A stretch of 64,000 bases of DNA from Agaribacillus aureus (GTDB lineage: Bacteria; Bacteroidota; Bacteroidia; Cytophagales; Cyclobacteriaceae): the NCBI GenBank assembly GCA_030442055.1, contig JAUJEB010000002.1, positions 248,001 to 312,000 on the forward strand, read 5' to 3'. The translations under genes were made by a program, and so were the position numbers. Below are positions 9,742 to 18,573 of this stretch, piece after piece. The first letter of the stretch is position 1. Each line of letters opens with the position of its first letter. The notes under the pieces were generated by a model that saw only the letters and a program-made list of their open reading frames with translations, searched no databases and was not told the DNA's origin.

Positions 9742-12297
9742 ATGAAAATAAGTCTTAGAACTATTAAGAAACTTATTTTAACAGTATCATTTTGTGGAAT
9801 TATATTAGGATGTAGCACCAATATGCCCGATGATGTAAAAATTGCTTACGACAACCTTCCACAAAAAATAGATTTTAATTTTCATGTAAGACCTATTCTT
9901 TCTGACCGTTGTTTTCATTGCCATGGACCTGATGAAAAGGGAAGGAAAGCTGATTTAAGGCTTGATATTCGTGAAAAAGCCTTATCCAAAATAACCGATA
10001 AGGAGATATTTCCAATAGTGCCTGGAAACCTGCGAAAAAGTGCCGTTGTTTCAAGGATACTCGCTCATGACCCAGACTTAATTATGCCTCCACCAGAGGC
10101 TAAACTAATTTTAACAAGTCAGGAAAAAGCCACGTTGATCAAATGGATTGAGCAAGGAGCTGAATGGAAGGATCATTGGGCATTTATACCACCCGAAAAA
10201 GAAGCGCTCCCAGATGTGAAGAATAAATCATGGGTAAGAAATGAAATTGACTATTTTATACTTGCTCAACTTGAAAAGCTTGGCTTGCCGGTCTCAGCAG
10301 AAGCCGATAGTGAAACTTTAATACGCAGGTTATATTTGGATTTAATTGGACTGCCTCCTGGTCTTGATGAAGTAAAAGCTTTTATAAGCAATAAATCCGA
10401 AAATGCCTATGAAGAGTTGGTGGACCATTTATTGGCTTCTCCGCGTTATGGCGAACGGTGGGCTTGGGAGTGGATGGACGTGGCTAGATATGCTGATACA
10501 AATGGCTATCAGGGTGACCCAACAAGAATCATGTGGCCATGGAGAGACTGGGTGATTCGCTCATTTAATCAAAACATGCCATACGATGAATTTACAATCA
10601 AACAGCTGGCCGGAGACCTTCTCCCAAATGCAACAGATGACGATATCCTGGCTACAGCTTTTAATAGAAATCATCCTTTTAATGGCGAGGGAGGAAAAAT
10701 TGTTGAAGAAACCAGAGTGCAAAATGTATTTGATAGAGTAGAAACAGTAGGGACCACATGGATGGGTCTTACCCTGAATTGTAGTAGGTGTCACGACCAT
10801 AAATTTGACGCCTTAACTCAAAGGGAATATTATCAATTATTTGACTATTTCAACCAGACATCTGAAACAGGAGGAGGCTCTTCGGGTGCGATTGAGCCCT
10901 TGCTTGATCTTAGTCCGATAGAAGACAAACAAACTATCGAAAGGCTAAAGCAGTTCGTGGAAAACCTGGCTGCTAAAGTGGATGCTTATGAACTGAAGAA
11001 GTTTCCCAGAGATAACAAAGATTTACCGCCTTCCAAATCAAAGGAAGCAGAGAAAGTGACAGAAGGCTTTTTTGGTGCTTTGAATAACAGGGCAGAGGTT
11101 AGAAACCCTCATCAATTGTCCTTAATGTATGCTTATTTTCAAAAGAAGGATCGATTTTATGCTCAGATTTTGGATAAATTGAGAAACACAAAGTTAAAAC
11201 ACAGTAAGGAGCTTGCCAAAGGTATTAGGGTAATGGTTATGGATGAGCGGGAAGAACCAAGGTCTACCTTTGTACTGTCACGTGGCACATACAGTGCTCC
11301 TCAAGAACAAGTATTTCGAAATGTGCCTAAGGTACTTCCTCCTTTGCCGGAAAGTACCAAAAATGATAGGTTGGCTTTGGCGAACTGGCTAGTGTCAAGC
11401 AAAAATCCTTTAACGGCAAGGGTTACCGTTAACAGATATTGGCAAGCTTTTTTCGGTAATGGTATAGTGAAGACCGCGGAAGACTTTGGTGTCCAGGGAG
11501 ATTTGCCCACCCATCCTAAATTATTGGATTGGCTATCCGTTGATTTTCAGGAAACGGGTTGGGATTTGAAAGCATTTTTTAAAAAAATTGTTATGAGTGC
11601 CACGTATCGGCAATCCTCAAAAGTGACGGAGGAAGCCCTCGAAAAAGACCCGGAAAATAAATATTTAGGCAGGTCAAAACGAATTAGGCTACCGGCATGG
11701 ATGTTAAGAGATCAAGCACTGCTCGTCAGTGGGCTAATGAAGGACTCTATCGGAGGCAAACCTGTAAAACCCTACCAACCCAAAGGAGTCTGGTCCGAAG
11801 CTACTTTTGGGAAAATTGAATATGATCAAGATCACGACGATGCACTTTACAGAAGGACTATTTATACCTTTTGGAGGCGTATAGTAGGCCCAACGTTTCT
11901 ATTTGACAATTCAAATCGTCAGGTATGTTCGGTTAAGCCCTTGAGAACCAACACTCCTTTACATGCACTGACAACTCTCAATGATGTGACTTATATGGAG
12001 GCAGCCAAAGTATTTGCAGAATCTGTGTTGAAAAATAACAATTCTGATCGAGAAAGATTGGAATATGCCTTTCAACTGGCAACTAGCAGAAAACCACGAC
12101 AACAGGAACTTGGGGTTCTTGAAAATCGGTTGAGCCAATTGAAAGCGTACTACAGTAACGCTTTAGAAGAAGCTAAAAAAGTTTGCTTAATCGGGGAATA
12201 TGAGTTGGGTGATAAGATAGATTTTGCGGAACACGCATCCTTTACCCTGATCTGTTCTTTAATACTCAATTTAGATGAAACTATTACAAGGCAATGA
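9742..12297 (+). CDS. PSD1-type cytochrome/DUF1549/DUF1553 lipoprotein
   Basis: Large secreted protein, about 851 residues from the chosen start at 9742. This start puts the signal MKISLRTIKKLILTVSF next to a lipobox ending IILGCSTN; the longer frame from 9694 adds 16 residues before it. Near residue 55 is the heme-binding motif CFHCH of the planctomycete cytochrome c domain (PSCyt1). The DUF1549 region (about 145-370) contains WAWEWMDVARYADTNGYQ and a second CSRCH motif. DUF1553 follows (about 565-820; NPLTARVTVNRYWQAFFG). These proteins are almost always encoded with a DUF1501 protein, as here, with a 4-base ATGA overlap. The role is poorly defined; surface catabolism of polysaccharides or other polymers has been suggested. 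Confidence 0.92.
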   Translation: MKISLRTIKKLILTVSFCGIILGCSTNMPDDVKIAYDNLPQKIDFNFHVRPILSDRCFHCHGPDEKGRKADLRLDIREKALSKITDKEIFPIVPGNLRKSAVVSRILAHDPDLIMPPPEAKLILTSQEKATLIKWIEQGAEWKDHWAFIPPEKEALPDVKNKSWVRNEIDYFILAQLEKLGLPVSAEADSETLIRRLYLDLIGLPPGLDEVKAFISNKSENAYEELVDHLLASPRYGERWAWEWMDVARYADTNGYQGDPTRIMWPWRDWVIRSFNQNMPYDEFTIKQLAGDLLPNATDDDILATAFNRNHPFNGEGGKIVEETRVQNVFDRVETVGTTWMGLTLNCSRCHDHKFDALTQREYYQLFDYFNQTSETGGGSSGAIEPLLDLSPIEDKQTIERLKQFVENLAAKVDAYELKKFPRDNKDLPPSKSKEAEKVTEGFFGALNNRAEVRNPHQLSLMYAYFQKKDRFYAQILDKLRNTKLKHSKELAKGIRVMVMDEREEPRSTFVLSRGTYSAPQEQVFRNVPKVLPPLPESTKNDRLALANWLVSSKNPLTARVTVNRYWQAFFGNGIVKTAEDFGVQGDLPTHPKLLDWLSVDFQETGWDLKAFFKKIVMSATYRQSSKVTEEALEKDPENKYLGRSKRIRLPAWMLRDQALLVSGLMKDSIGGKPVKPYQPKGVWSEATFGKIEYDQDHDDALYRRTIYTFWRRIVGPTFLFDNSNRQVCSVKPLRTNTPLHALTTLNDVTYMEAAKVFAESVLKNNNSDRERLEYAFQLATSRKPRQQELGVLENRLSQLKAYYSNALEEAKKVCLIGEYELGDKIDFAEHASFTLICSLILNLDETITRQ

Positions 12298-13784
12298 CAC
12301 AAAAAACGAATATACACCCAATTGAAGAATATACTTCTTCAATGACACGGCGAAATTTTTTTGGAAAGATGGCGACAGGAATAGGTGTTATGGCCCTGGG
12401 TTCCATGTTGAATCCAAGAATTCTCTCGGCAGCCACAAAAGGGAAGTCAGATTTCTCCACACGCAATAACCCTGGACTTCCACATTTTGTTCCTAAGGCA
12501 AAAAGAATAATTTACCTGTTTCAAAACGGTGCACCTTCCCATATCGATTTGTTTGATTATAAACCGATACTAAAGAAATGGCATGGAAAGCAAATTCCCG
12601 ACGACCTAACCAGTGGAAAGCGATTCTCTACCATGACCGGAAAACAGACCGAGAGACCCATAATTAGTGAAATAAGCAATTTTGAGCAGCATGGACAAAG
12701 TGGAGCTTGGATATCCGACTTTATGCCTGAAACCGCTAAGATAGCTGACAACCTCTGTTTTATAAAATCAATGTATACAGAGCAGGTAAATCATGCGCCT
12801 GCTATTACGTTCTTTTTGACAGGGTCGGAGCAACCCGGTAGACCAAGTATGGGTGCCTGGCTAAACTATGGATTGGGCAGTAGCTCCGAAGACCTGCCTG
12901 CCTTTGTCGCAATGACCTCCCGGGACAAAGAAGCTAGCTGTGGGCAGATTTTCTACGATTACTATTGGGGAAGTGGATTTTTGCCCAGTAAATTTCAGGG
13001 AGTGAAATTTAGAGGAGGAGGTGACCCGGTGCTTTATTTAAAAAATCCTGAAGGGGTCAGTCGTAAAATTCGTAGAGACGTGCTTAATGACCTGGAAGTA
13101 CTTAATGAACTCAATTACCAGGAATTTGGAGATCCCGAAATAAACACACGCATCGCACAATACGAAATGTCTTATAAGATGCAGATGAGTGTCCCTGAAC
13201 TTACTGACTTGTCGAAAGAGCCTCAACATATCCTGGATATGTATGGTCCGGATGTTCAGCGCAAGGGAAGTTTTGCTTACAATTGTCTCATGGCAAGAAA
13301 ATTGGCAGAAAAAGGGGTGCGGTTTATTCAATGCATGCACGCGGGCTGGGATCAGCATAATAATCTCAACCATCAGCTAAAAATTCAATGCCAGGATACC
13401 GATGCTCCGAGTGCTGCATTAATCAAGGATCTGAAACAGAGAGGCCTTTTGGAAGATACCCTTGTCATCTGGGGAGGTGAGTTTGGTAGAACCCCATTTC
13501 TTCAAGGGAATATCAAGGACTACGCGAGTTGGGGAAGGGATCATCATCCTTATGTATTTAGTCTTTGGATGGCAGGTGCAGGGGTGAAGCCCGGGTTCTC
13601 TTATGGTGCTTCTGATGATTTTGGATTCAACCCTGTAGAAAACCCGGTACACGTCCATGATTTGCAGGCGACTATTATGCATATTATGGGGATCGACCAT
13701 GAACAATTTACTTTCAAACATCAGGGCAGAAGATATCGACTGACAGATGTACGTGGGCATGTGGTAAAAGATATTTTATCTTAA
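12294..13784 (+). CDS. DUF1501 (sulfatase-fold) protein with Tat-like signal
   Basis: DUF1501 protein of 496 residues, in the alkaline-phosphatase/sulfatase-like fold. A twin-arginine-like motif (MTRRNFFGK) begins at residue 17, so translation may also begin at that Met; the ATGA overlap with the PSD1 gene favours the first. Typical family features are FQNGAPSHIDLFDYKP, FLTGSEQPGRPSMGAW, a CMHAGWDQHNN metal-site-like region and WGGEFGRTPF. Partner gene: the PSD1 protein immediately upstream. Export through Tat implies that it folds in the cytoplasm with its metal. The substrate is unknown. Confidence 0.92.
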   Translation: MTQKTNIHPIEEYTSSMTRRNFFGKMATGIGVMALGSMLNPRILSAATKGKSDFSTRNNPGLPHFVPKAKRIIYLFQNGAPSHIDLFDYKPILKKWHGKQIPDDLTSGKRFSTMTGKQTERPIISEISNFEQHGQSGAWISDFMPETAKIADNLCFIKSMYTEQVNHAPAITFFLTGSEQPGRPSMGAWLNYGLGSSSEDLPAFVAMTSRDKEASCGQIFYDYYWGSGFLPSKFQGVKFRGGGDPVLYLKNPEGVSRKIRRDVLNDLEVLNELNYQEFGDPEINTRIAQYEMSYKMQMSVPELTDLSKEPQHILDMYGPDVQRKGSFAYNCLMARKLAEKGVRFIQCMHAGWDQHNNLNHQLKIQCQDTDAPSAALIKDLKQRGLLEDTLVIWGGEFGRTPFLQGNIKDYASWGRDHHPYVFSLWMAGAGVKPGFSYGASDDFGFNPVENPVHVHDLQATIMHIMGIDHEQFTFKHQGRRYRLTDVRGHVVKDILS

Positions 13785-13947
13785 ATCTAATCTCTGTAAA
13801 AGGCAATCGACCTGGAAAAACACATTTCAATTAAAAGCTATACAATCCCGGATACTGAAAATTTGAACGATATGCTTTGCGTTGAAATCTCTTGGCTTTG
13901 GGACGGTACTTCCGCAAGGGCGGAAAAGCGGTTGGGAAAACTTTATT

Positions 13948-14090
13948 AATAGCTGGTCAGGGCACAGCACTGGGCGGTGCGGTGGCTATTTATACATAAC
14001 AACAAATTATATAACAGTTCTGACCCTAAACGAAAAAGAATTAAGATAAGAACGGCAGGCGTCATAGTCCAGCTCTGCTGGTTAACATAA
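13948..14090 (-). repeat. Intergenic repeat D, copy 2
   Basis: Second copy of the repeat at 6389-6544. The plus-strand left end is the hairpin 13948-13990 with outer arms AATAGC/GCTATT and inner GGTCAG/CTGGGC. It is followed by TATAAC-type motifs and the conserved block GTCATAGTCCAGCTCTGCTG. The far end runs into the attC-like element 14086-14141. The surrounding gene-free interval is 13785-14164 and has no convincing ORF. Confidence 0.6.
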
Positions 14091-14141
14091 CAGTCCATTC
14101 AAAATGCTCTGTTCGCATATTCATTTTTAGCATCTGTTATA
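14086..14141 (-). repeat. attC-like imperfect palindrome 3 (half-site)
   Basis: Read on the minus strand: TATAACAG, unpaired ATGCTA, AAATG, loop, CATTT, unpaired TGAATGGA, CTGTTATG. The left arm is nearly identical to the left arm of the element at 17403-17516 over about 45 bases (CTAAAAATGAATATGCG and neighbours). The right arm is replaced by the start of repeat D. It begins 23 bases after the stop of the minus-strand gene 14165-16588, as an attC site would. Confidence 0.45.
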
Positions 14142-14164
14142 AGCTAAAGCAATTTTCAGTAGAA

Positions 14165-16588
14165 TTAGTCTTTGATGATTAGCTTTTGGGTTTCTATCTT
14201 GTATGATGTTTCAAGTTTTAGTATATAGATACCACCAGCTAAAGTTGGTAGTTCTATTTGCAACTCATAATTACCTTCATCCAATCTTTCATTTAAAACA
14301 GTATGTACTACTTGTCCTTGTAAATTCAGAATATCAATTTTTGTCAAATTACCTTCTTCCAAATAAAATTTCATTTGTAAGTTTCCATCCTCTACAGGGT
14401 TAGGAAACATATTGAGATACTTACCTTTTTCAGAATTAAGAGTCTCATTTGACAGATCACTCCAAGAAGCTGTCCTTAATGCCGGAGAAAGGTTATTGGC
14501 TAAATACGCTCCACTGGAACTACAAAAATTCTCGACATAATTTGCACTTACCGGACTTAGTTTTTCATCTCCATATACATTAGGCAACCCAGTTTTAAGT
14601 ATCATATTGGGTGACAGATTTGCACCGGGATTAAGGGTAATTTTATCGCCTGAGATAAATTCTACGGTCACGCCTGGGGCAGTGGTAACATTACCATTAA
14701 CGATTATTTCATCCACTGCTCTAATAGTAGTATTTGATGCATAATGGGTACCCGAAACGGTAGCGGTATTTGGCAACTCAGTTAAAGAACCAGCATTTAT
14801 CAGATCTGTTACACTAACAACCTCCATTGGATAAGTCAAAATCTCGTAGTAATGATTTACCTTACCATATTTATTGGGTAGAAACTCGTAGAAAATTTGT
14901 AAACGCAAATTAATATCCACAATATCAGGAGTAGTACTATTCGTGTAAAAGTGTGGTATAAGTTTTTGTAGGCTCTCAACTGGATAAAAATCTGTAATAT
15001 AAGTTTTAATCGTACCTTCTGATTGAATTTCGTTTAAATGATTCACAGACAATAGATTTGAATTTGGGTTATCAATTTTTATAACCAGTGCTGCATAGAT
15101 CCTCGTTTTGTCGATGTTTACTTCAGCCGCCGGATTGAAGTAAAACTTAAAGTCCGATGGTGAAAACTGATAATAACTGTCAATATCATATTCAAATCCA
15201 CCGCCATTCGGACCCCCGCCTCTTGGCGTGGCTACCACATTATGATCCCTTAAGACCACTGGTTTCTCAAGTACAGAAAATAAGCCTAAAACCTCATTGT
15301 ATGCAGGATAATACCGATTTGGTGTTATCAAAGGATTTTCTGTGCCAAAACTACCCGGCAGAGCAATCTCCACATCACCGCTTCCCAAGCTTATCTCATG
15401 TCTTACCTCACCAGACAAAGACATTTCTGCCTCTATAAAGCCAATATTCGGGATTTTATCCTCACTGAAAAGCTTTGTGGAAAGCTGCTTTGTTGCAGCG
15501 CCTATCGCTCCAAAGCCAACCTTTAAGGTATCGTCTAGTGTTATACCAAGTATCTCAGTGCCACCGATTTTTTGAGTTAGAAATTTGCTTGCAACCTTAT
15601 CAAAAATCTTATCTAATGGTTTAGCTGCTCCTTTCATTATCGCTTTTAAAGAAGCAATGGCCAATTCCTGAAACAACGGGGTCTCTGGAGTTTCGTATAG
15701 TTCAACAAGTTTATCAATATTGTTGTAAGTCAGCATTCCTCCTTTTACATCAAATCCATCCATGTATACCGCATTCAAAAAATCTCTTCCATTTAGTAAG
15801 GGAGAATTGCCAGAACCATCCAATGGGACATTTGTACCAATCAGTCTGCCATTTAATTGAATATTCCCTGTGTTTTTGGTCTTGAATTTGAAATTCAGGT
15901 ATGAAGTATTGTTACAGGTACATGGATCATAATTAACTTTGAAATCTGCAGAGAAAAACTTCCCACCAATAGTTGCATTTGAACCCTGAACTACCTTTGG
16001 TACTTCTGTTTCCTCATCCAAAGGATTTATTACATCTTCATACCTGGCAAGCAAACCAGAGTATTCAAGATTAGGGTTTTGTGGAGATGAAGCTTTTAGC
16101 TCTATTATTGTCAGCATCACATCATTTGCTCCAATATTATCAAAGGCTGCAAAAGTTCTCAACGTCCCGGTATATCTATTATACAAAATAAAGTAGGGGC
16201 CTATCCTATTTTCTTCGGTAGCTAAAAAATCCACTTCATTTAGTGCATAGCCATTTCCCTTATGTATTAATTCCCATCCGTCTTCAGGCTTAAAATCTAA
16301 ATTATCCGGTATCCTGTCTGCAAAGGAAAAATTATAATAATTCAGATGTCCTAAATATTCATCAATCGTATAAAACGGATTTGTCATTGTAAGAGGATTA
16401 CCATTGCTTCCGTATTCGTTTGGATGATAAACAGAAAATGTGCTCGTTCTCCAGTCAAAATGATTCAGCATTTCTGGTCGTTCAGAGTTGCTCGGATCAT
16501 CCGGATCGGTAGAAATTATGGTATTTTGAGCAGTTAGAGATGTAGAAAGTATGCAGATGAGTAAAAGGAAAAGGTAGCGGTATTTCAT
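14165..16588 (-). CDS. Large secreted protein with T9SS sorting domain
   Basis: Secreted protein of 807 residues. The signal peptide is MKYRYLFLLLICILSTSLTA with the cut before QN. The C-terminus (about 722-807; LNMFPNPVEDGNLQ, then GGIYILKLET) is a type A T9SS domain. The central part is beta-rich with repeated references to asparagine- and glycine-rich strands. Residues about 640-690 read like a 3xxWV/parallel-strand region common just before T9SS domains (ITLNPGANLSPNMILKTG). No catalytic motif is recognised. It lies 9 bases after the lipoprotein gene 16598-17368 and is surely in the same transcript, so the two may form a surface complex. Confidence 0.8.
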   Translation of the reverse strand: MKYRYLFLLLICILSTSLTAQNTIISTDPDDPSNSERPEMLNHFDWRTSTFSVYHPNEYGSNGNPLTMTNPFYTIDEYLGHLNYYNFSFADRIPDNLDFKPEDGWELIHKGNGYALNEVDFLATEENRIGPYFILYNRYTGTLRTFAAFDNIGANDVMLTIIELKASSPQNPNLEYSGLLARYEDVINPLDEETEVPKVVQGSNATIGGKFFSADFKVNYDPCTCNNTSYLNFKFKTKNTGNIQLNGRLIGTNVPLDGSGNSPLLNGRDFLNAVYMDGFDVKGGMLTYNNIDKLVELYETPETPLFQELAIASLKAIMKGAAKPLDKIFDKVASKFLTQKIGGTEILGITLDDTLKVGFGAIGAATKQLSTKLFSEDKIPNIGFIEAEMSLSGEVRHEISLGSGDVEIALPGSFGTENPLITPNRYYPAYNEVLGLFSVLEKPVVLRDHNVVATPRGGGPNGGGFEYDIDSYYQFSPSDFKFYFNPAAEVNIDKTRIYAALVIKIDNPNSNLLSVNHLNEIQSEGTIKTYITDFYPVESLQKLIPHFYTNSTTPDIVDINLRLQIFYEFLPNKYGKVNHYYEILTYPMEVVSVTDLINAGSLTELPNTATVSGTHYASNTTIRAVDEIIVNGNVTTAPGVTVEFISGDKITLNPGANLSPNMILKTGLPNVYGDEKLSPVSANYVENFCSSSGAYLANNLSPALRTASWSDLSNETLNSEKGKYLNMFPNPVEDGNLQMKFYLEEGNLTKIDILNLQGQVVHTVLNERLDEGNYELQIELPTLAGGIYILKLETSYKIETQKLIIKD

Positions 16589-16597
16589 ATTGGTCTT

Positions 16598-17368
16598 TTA
16601 TTTTCGAACTCCGATGAAAGTTTTTGTTATGCTATTTTCGATATCTCCGGCTGACTTATCTATGCTGTAATCAATTCGAATGCTATCGTTTGATTTCCCG
16701 TATATATATGCGAAGCCTGTCGGATTAAGGCACTCCAATACCCCATTATCCCCAAAGTACATTTGTTTGTAGGCTATATTTTGTTTGCCAAAACCATAGA
16801 TGTCACATCCCGGGACAAGATTGAAGATTCTAGGTTCAGTATCGTTGAAGGGATTAGGGTATTCATAACACACATCAATTGCGATGGTCCTTTCAGAGTT
16901 TTCATCTTCAAGATCATGACCTACATAGCTACCATTAAGAAGAGCATCACAAAATAAGGTTTCAGTTACATAAAAAGTCCTTTTTAGAGTATCAAACCCA
17001 TCATCTTCAGGAAAGCAATCAGCATTCGGTTGTTTATTAACCCGTAATTCAACTTCAATACTTGTACCTCTAGGAAAACTGTGGCGTATAAAACTTTGAT
17101 CCGATATTACTTCCGCTCCTAATATCCATTCATAGCTTGCGTCTTCTTCCAAAGCTGTAAATAATACATATTTTGTGTTTACCGTATCAGTATCATAAGC
17201 TTCCCATTTTTCAGGCAGCCCTAATTGAAAAGTCTCATATATGGTGAATGAAGCCGATACTGGGTTTTCATCGATACATGGGTCATTAATATCATCACCA
17301 GAACATGATTGCAACACAAATATGATGAAGCAAATTAATGGGAGAGCAAAAACTTTAATAATCTTCAT
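16598..17368 (-). CDS. Lipoprotein of unknown function
   Basis: Lipoprotein of 256 residues. The signal MKIIKVFALPLICFIIFVL is followed by the lipobox LQSCSGDD, giving an N-terminal lipid-anchored Cys. The acidic residues right after the Cys resemble the lipoprotein export signal that sends Bacteroidota lipoproteins to the cell surface. The first half has a PKD/Ig-like segment (ASYEWILGAEVISDQSF). The second half has a Cys-containing beta region (ETLFCDALLNGSYVGHD). It is the first gene of a two-gene unit with the T9SS protein downstream. Its start lies 34 bases after the attC-like element 17403-17516. Confidence 0.7.
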   Translation of the reverse strand: MKIIKVFALPLICFIIFVLQSCSGDDINDPCIDENPVSASFTIYETFQLGLPEKWEAYDTDTVNTKYVLFTALEEDASYEWILGAEVISDQSFIRHSFPRGTSIEVELRVNKQPNADCFPEDDGFDTLKRTFYVTETLFCDALLNGSYVGHDLEDENSERTIAIDVCYEYPNPFNDTEPRIFNLVPGCDIYGFGKQNIAYKQMYFGDNGVLECLNPTGFAYIYGKSNDSIRIDYSIDKSAGDIENSITKTFIGVRK

Positions 17369-17402
17369 TTAAATACGAATAAAATAAAAATTGCTTTTTG
17401 CT

Positions 17403-17516
17403 TATAACGCCTAGCTAAAATGAGTATGCGCACCAGTTGCTAGAAGTACCAAATTTCTGGTATGCAATATCCCTTCAAATAGCTCAATTCGCATATTCAT
17501 TTTAGTGTTTGTTATA
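17403..17516 (-). repeat. attC-like imperfect palindrome 1
   Basis: A 114-bp imperfect palindrome between two minus-strand genes, starting 6 bases after the stop of 17522-18403. Arms read on the minus strand: TATAAC + AAACA + CTAAAATGAATATGCG, and CGCATACTCATTTTAG + CTAGGC + GTTATA. The outer 6 bp pair, 5-6 bases do not, and the inner 16 bp pair with one mismatch. This is the layout of an integron attC site (R box, unpaired central spacer, L box). The terminal bases do not match the classical GTTRRRY consensus exactly, so the call stays tentative. Confidence 0.5.
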
Positions 17517-17521
17517 TTCTT

Positions 17522-18403
17522 TTATTTGTTTTTAAGCTGAGATATTTCTTGTTCCGCTTTTTCAAGACGTTCCAGTAGTTCGATCTGATAGAGTGTTAGC
17601 TCTTCTATCTTCTTTAAAAGTCTCATGTTCATATCTCCGATATCAATACCATTCTCACCAATTTCTCTGGCTGATGGAATTTCCGGAAGGTGTTTATTCT
17701 CTTCAATATATTCTTTCGTCTCCTTGAGAGTTCGGAGTTCATAATCAGGCTCGAAAACATAGTCAGGCACACTGATATCTGCGAGAACTTTAACTTCAGT
17801 TGCTCGAATTTGACCTTCTACAGCGAGTTTGGATTTAGGAGAGTATGTTCCAATACCAACGTTTGCACCGTTTAGTACAATATCGCCACCATTTTCCTTA
17901 TTAATGCAAAAATCACCGCCTGAGTGAAGTCCCAGCCATGTTTTGCGAGTTCCACTTTGTTTGAACTGAAAATATTGCCAAGAATCATCGGTATTGTTAA
18001 AAGTTAAAACTGCATCAGAATTGGTATTTACTGAAAGAACTCCTGATAAGAAAAGACTTTCATCAGTTTCGGTTGTTAAAACTCTTACCCAATTGTTCCA
18101 TGAAGTATTATTTGGAAGACCAGACCTATAAAATAGGCCGCCGTCATTGAAATTAAGCTGGTGATGATTCTGTCCTGAATTATCTCCCCAAGGTGCAAAT
18201 GTTAATAAACCCGAATAAATTCCGGTACCAGGGGCACCAACTGTATTTCTGTTTTTAAATTCAAACTTTGCTTCTCTATTATAAAAGGTTGGCGGTTCGT
18301 TAGTTGATCTTGTATCAAGCACTTCAACTTTAGTTGCAGTCTGTCCAAAAATCACTGGTGCAACGGACATTTGGAAAACCAGTAGTAGCACGATTCTTTT
18401 CAT
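17522..18403 (-). CDS. Secreted tail-fibre-like protein with C-terminal coiled coil
   Basis: Protein of 293 residues with signal peptide MKRIVLLLVFQMSVAPVIFG. Residues about 30-190 are Gly/Asn-rich beta strands typical of phage-tail-fibre-like surface proteins (GIYSGLLTFAPWGDNSGQ; NVGIGTYSPKSKLAVEG). The C-terminal 90 residues form the segment found in many Bacteroidota proteins of this type (VPDYVFEPDYELRTLKE, ENKHLPEIPSA), ending in a coiled coil (IEELTLYQIELLERLEKAE). This tail resembles the region before intramolecular chaperone domains, but the autocatalytic endosialidase-chaperone domain is absent. attC-like palindromes flank it on both sides, and a repeated operator-promoter module lies upstream at 18515-18573. 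Confidence 0.8.
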   Translation of the reverse strand: MKRIVLLLVFQMSVAPVIFGQTATKVEVLDTRSTNEPPTFYNREAKFEFKNRNTVGAPGTGIYSGLLTFAPWGDNSGQNHHQLNFNDGGLFYRSGLPNNTSWNNWVRVLTTETDESLFLSGVLSVNTNSDAVLTFNNTDDSWQYFQFKQSGTRKTWLGLHSGGDFCINKENGGDIVLNGANVGIGTYSPKSKLAVEGQIRATEVKVLADISVPDYVFEPDYELRTLKETKEYIEENKHLPEIPSAREIGENGIDIGDMNMRLLKKIEELTLYQIELLERLEKAEQEISQLKNK

Positions 18404-18430
18404 GGATAATTATGGTTTGGTGAAAATGAA

Positions 18431-18481
18431 TATAACGTTGAGTATAAAATGAGTTTTTATGCATTTTATACATTGTTGGCT
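18431..18481 (-). repeat. attC-like imperfect palindrome 2
   Basis: A 51-bp element ending 27 bases before the start codon of 17522-18403. Perfect 10-bp inner arms GTATAAAATG (18442-18451) and CATTTTATAC (18462-18471). The outer ends, read on the minus strand, are GCCAAC and GTTATA, with short unpaired AAT versus TCAAC between. Small attC sites of about 57 bp look like this. It would lie in the 5' untranslated region of the gene if the promoter at 18515-18522 is used. Confidence 0.45.
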
Positions 18482-18514
18482 GTAATTAGTTGTTCTCACC
18501 TTACTAATGGAAAA

Positions 18515-18573
18515 TAAAACTAGCGAAGAGGACGTCCTTTAGATGTGCGAAATTCTCCAATGTATGTGCTAAA
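18515..18573 (-). promoter_or_regulatory. Operator-promoter module A (LytTR-like)
   Basis: On the plus strand TGTGCGAAA (18544-18552) and TGTGCTAAA (18565-18573) are direct repeats exactly 21 bp apart, the geometry of LytTR-family binding sites. Reading on the minus strand, 21 bases further is TAGTTTTA (18515-18522), a weaker version of the Bacteroidota -7 box TAnnTTTG. It points to the gene starting at 18403. Confidence 0.5.
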
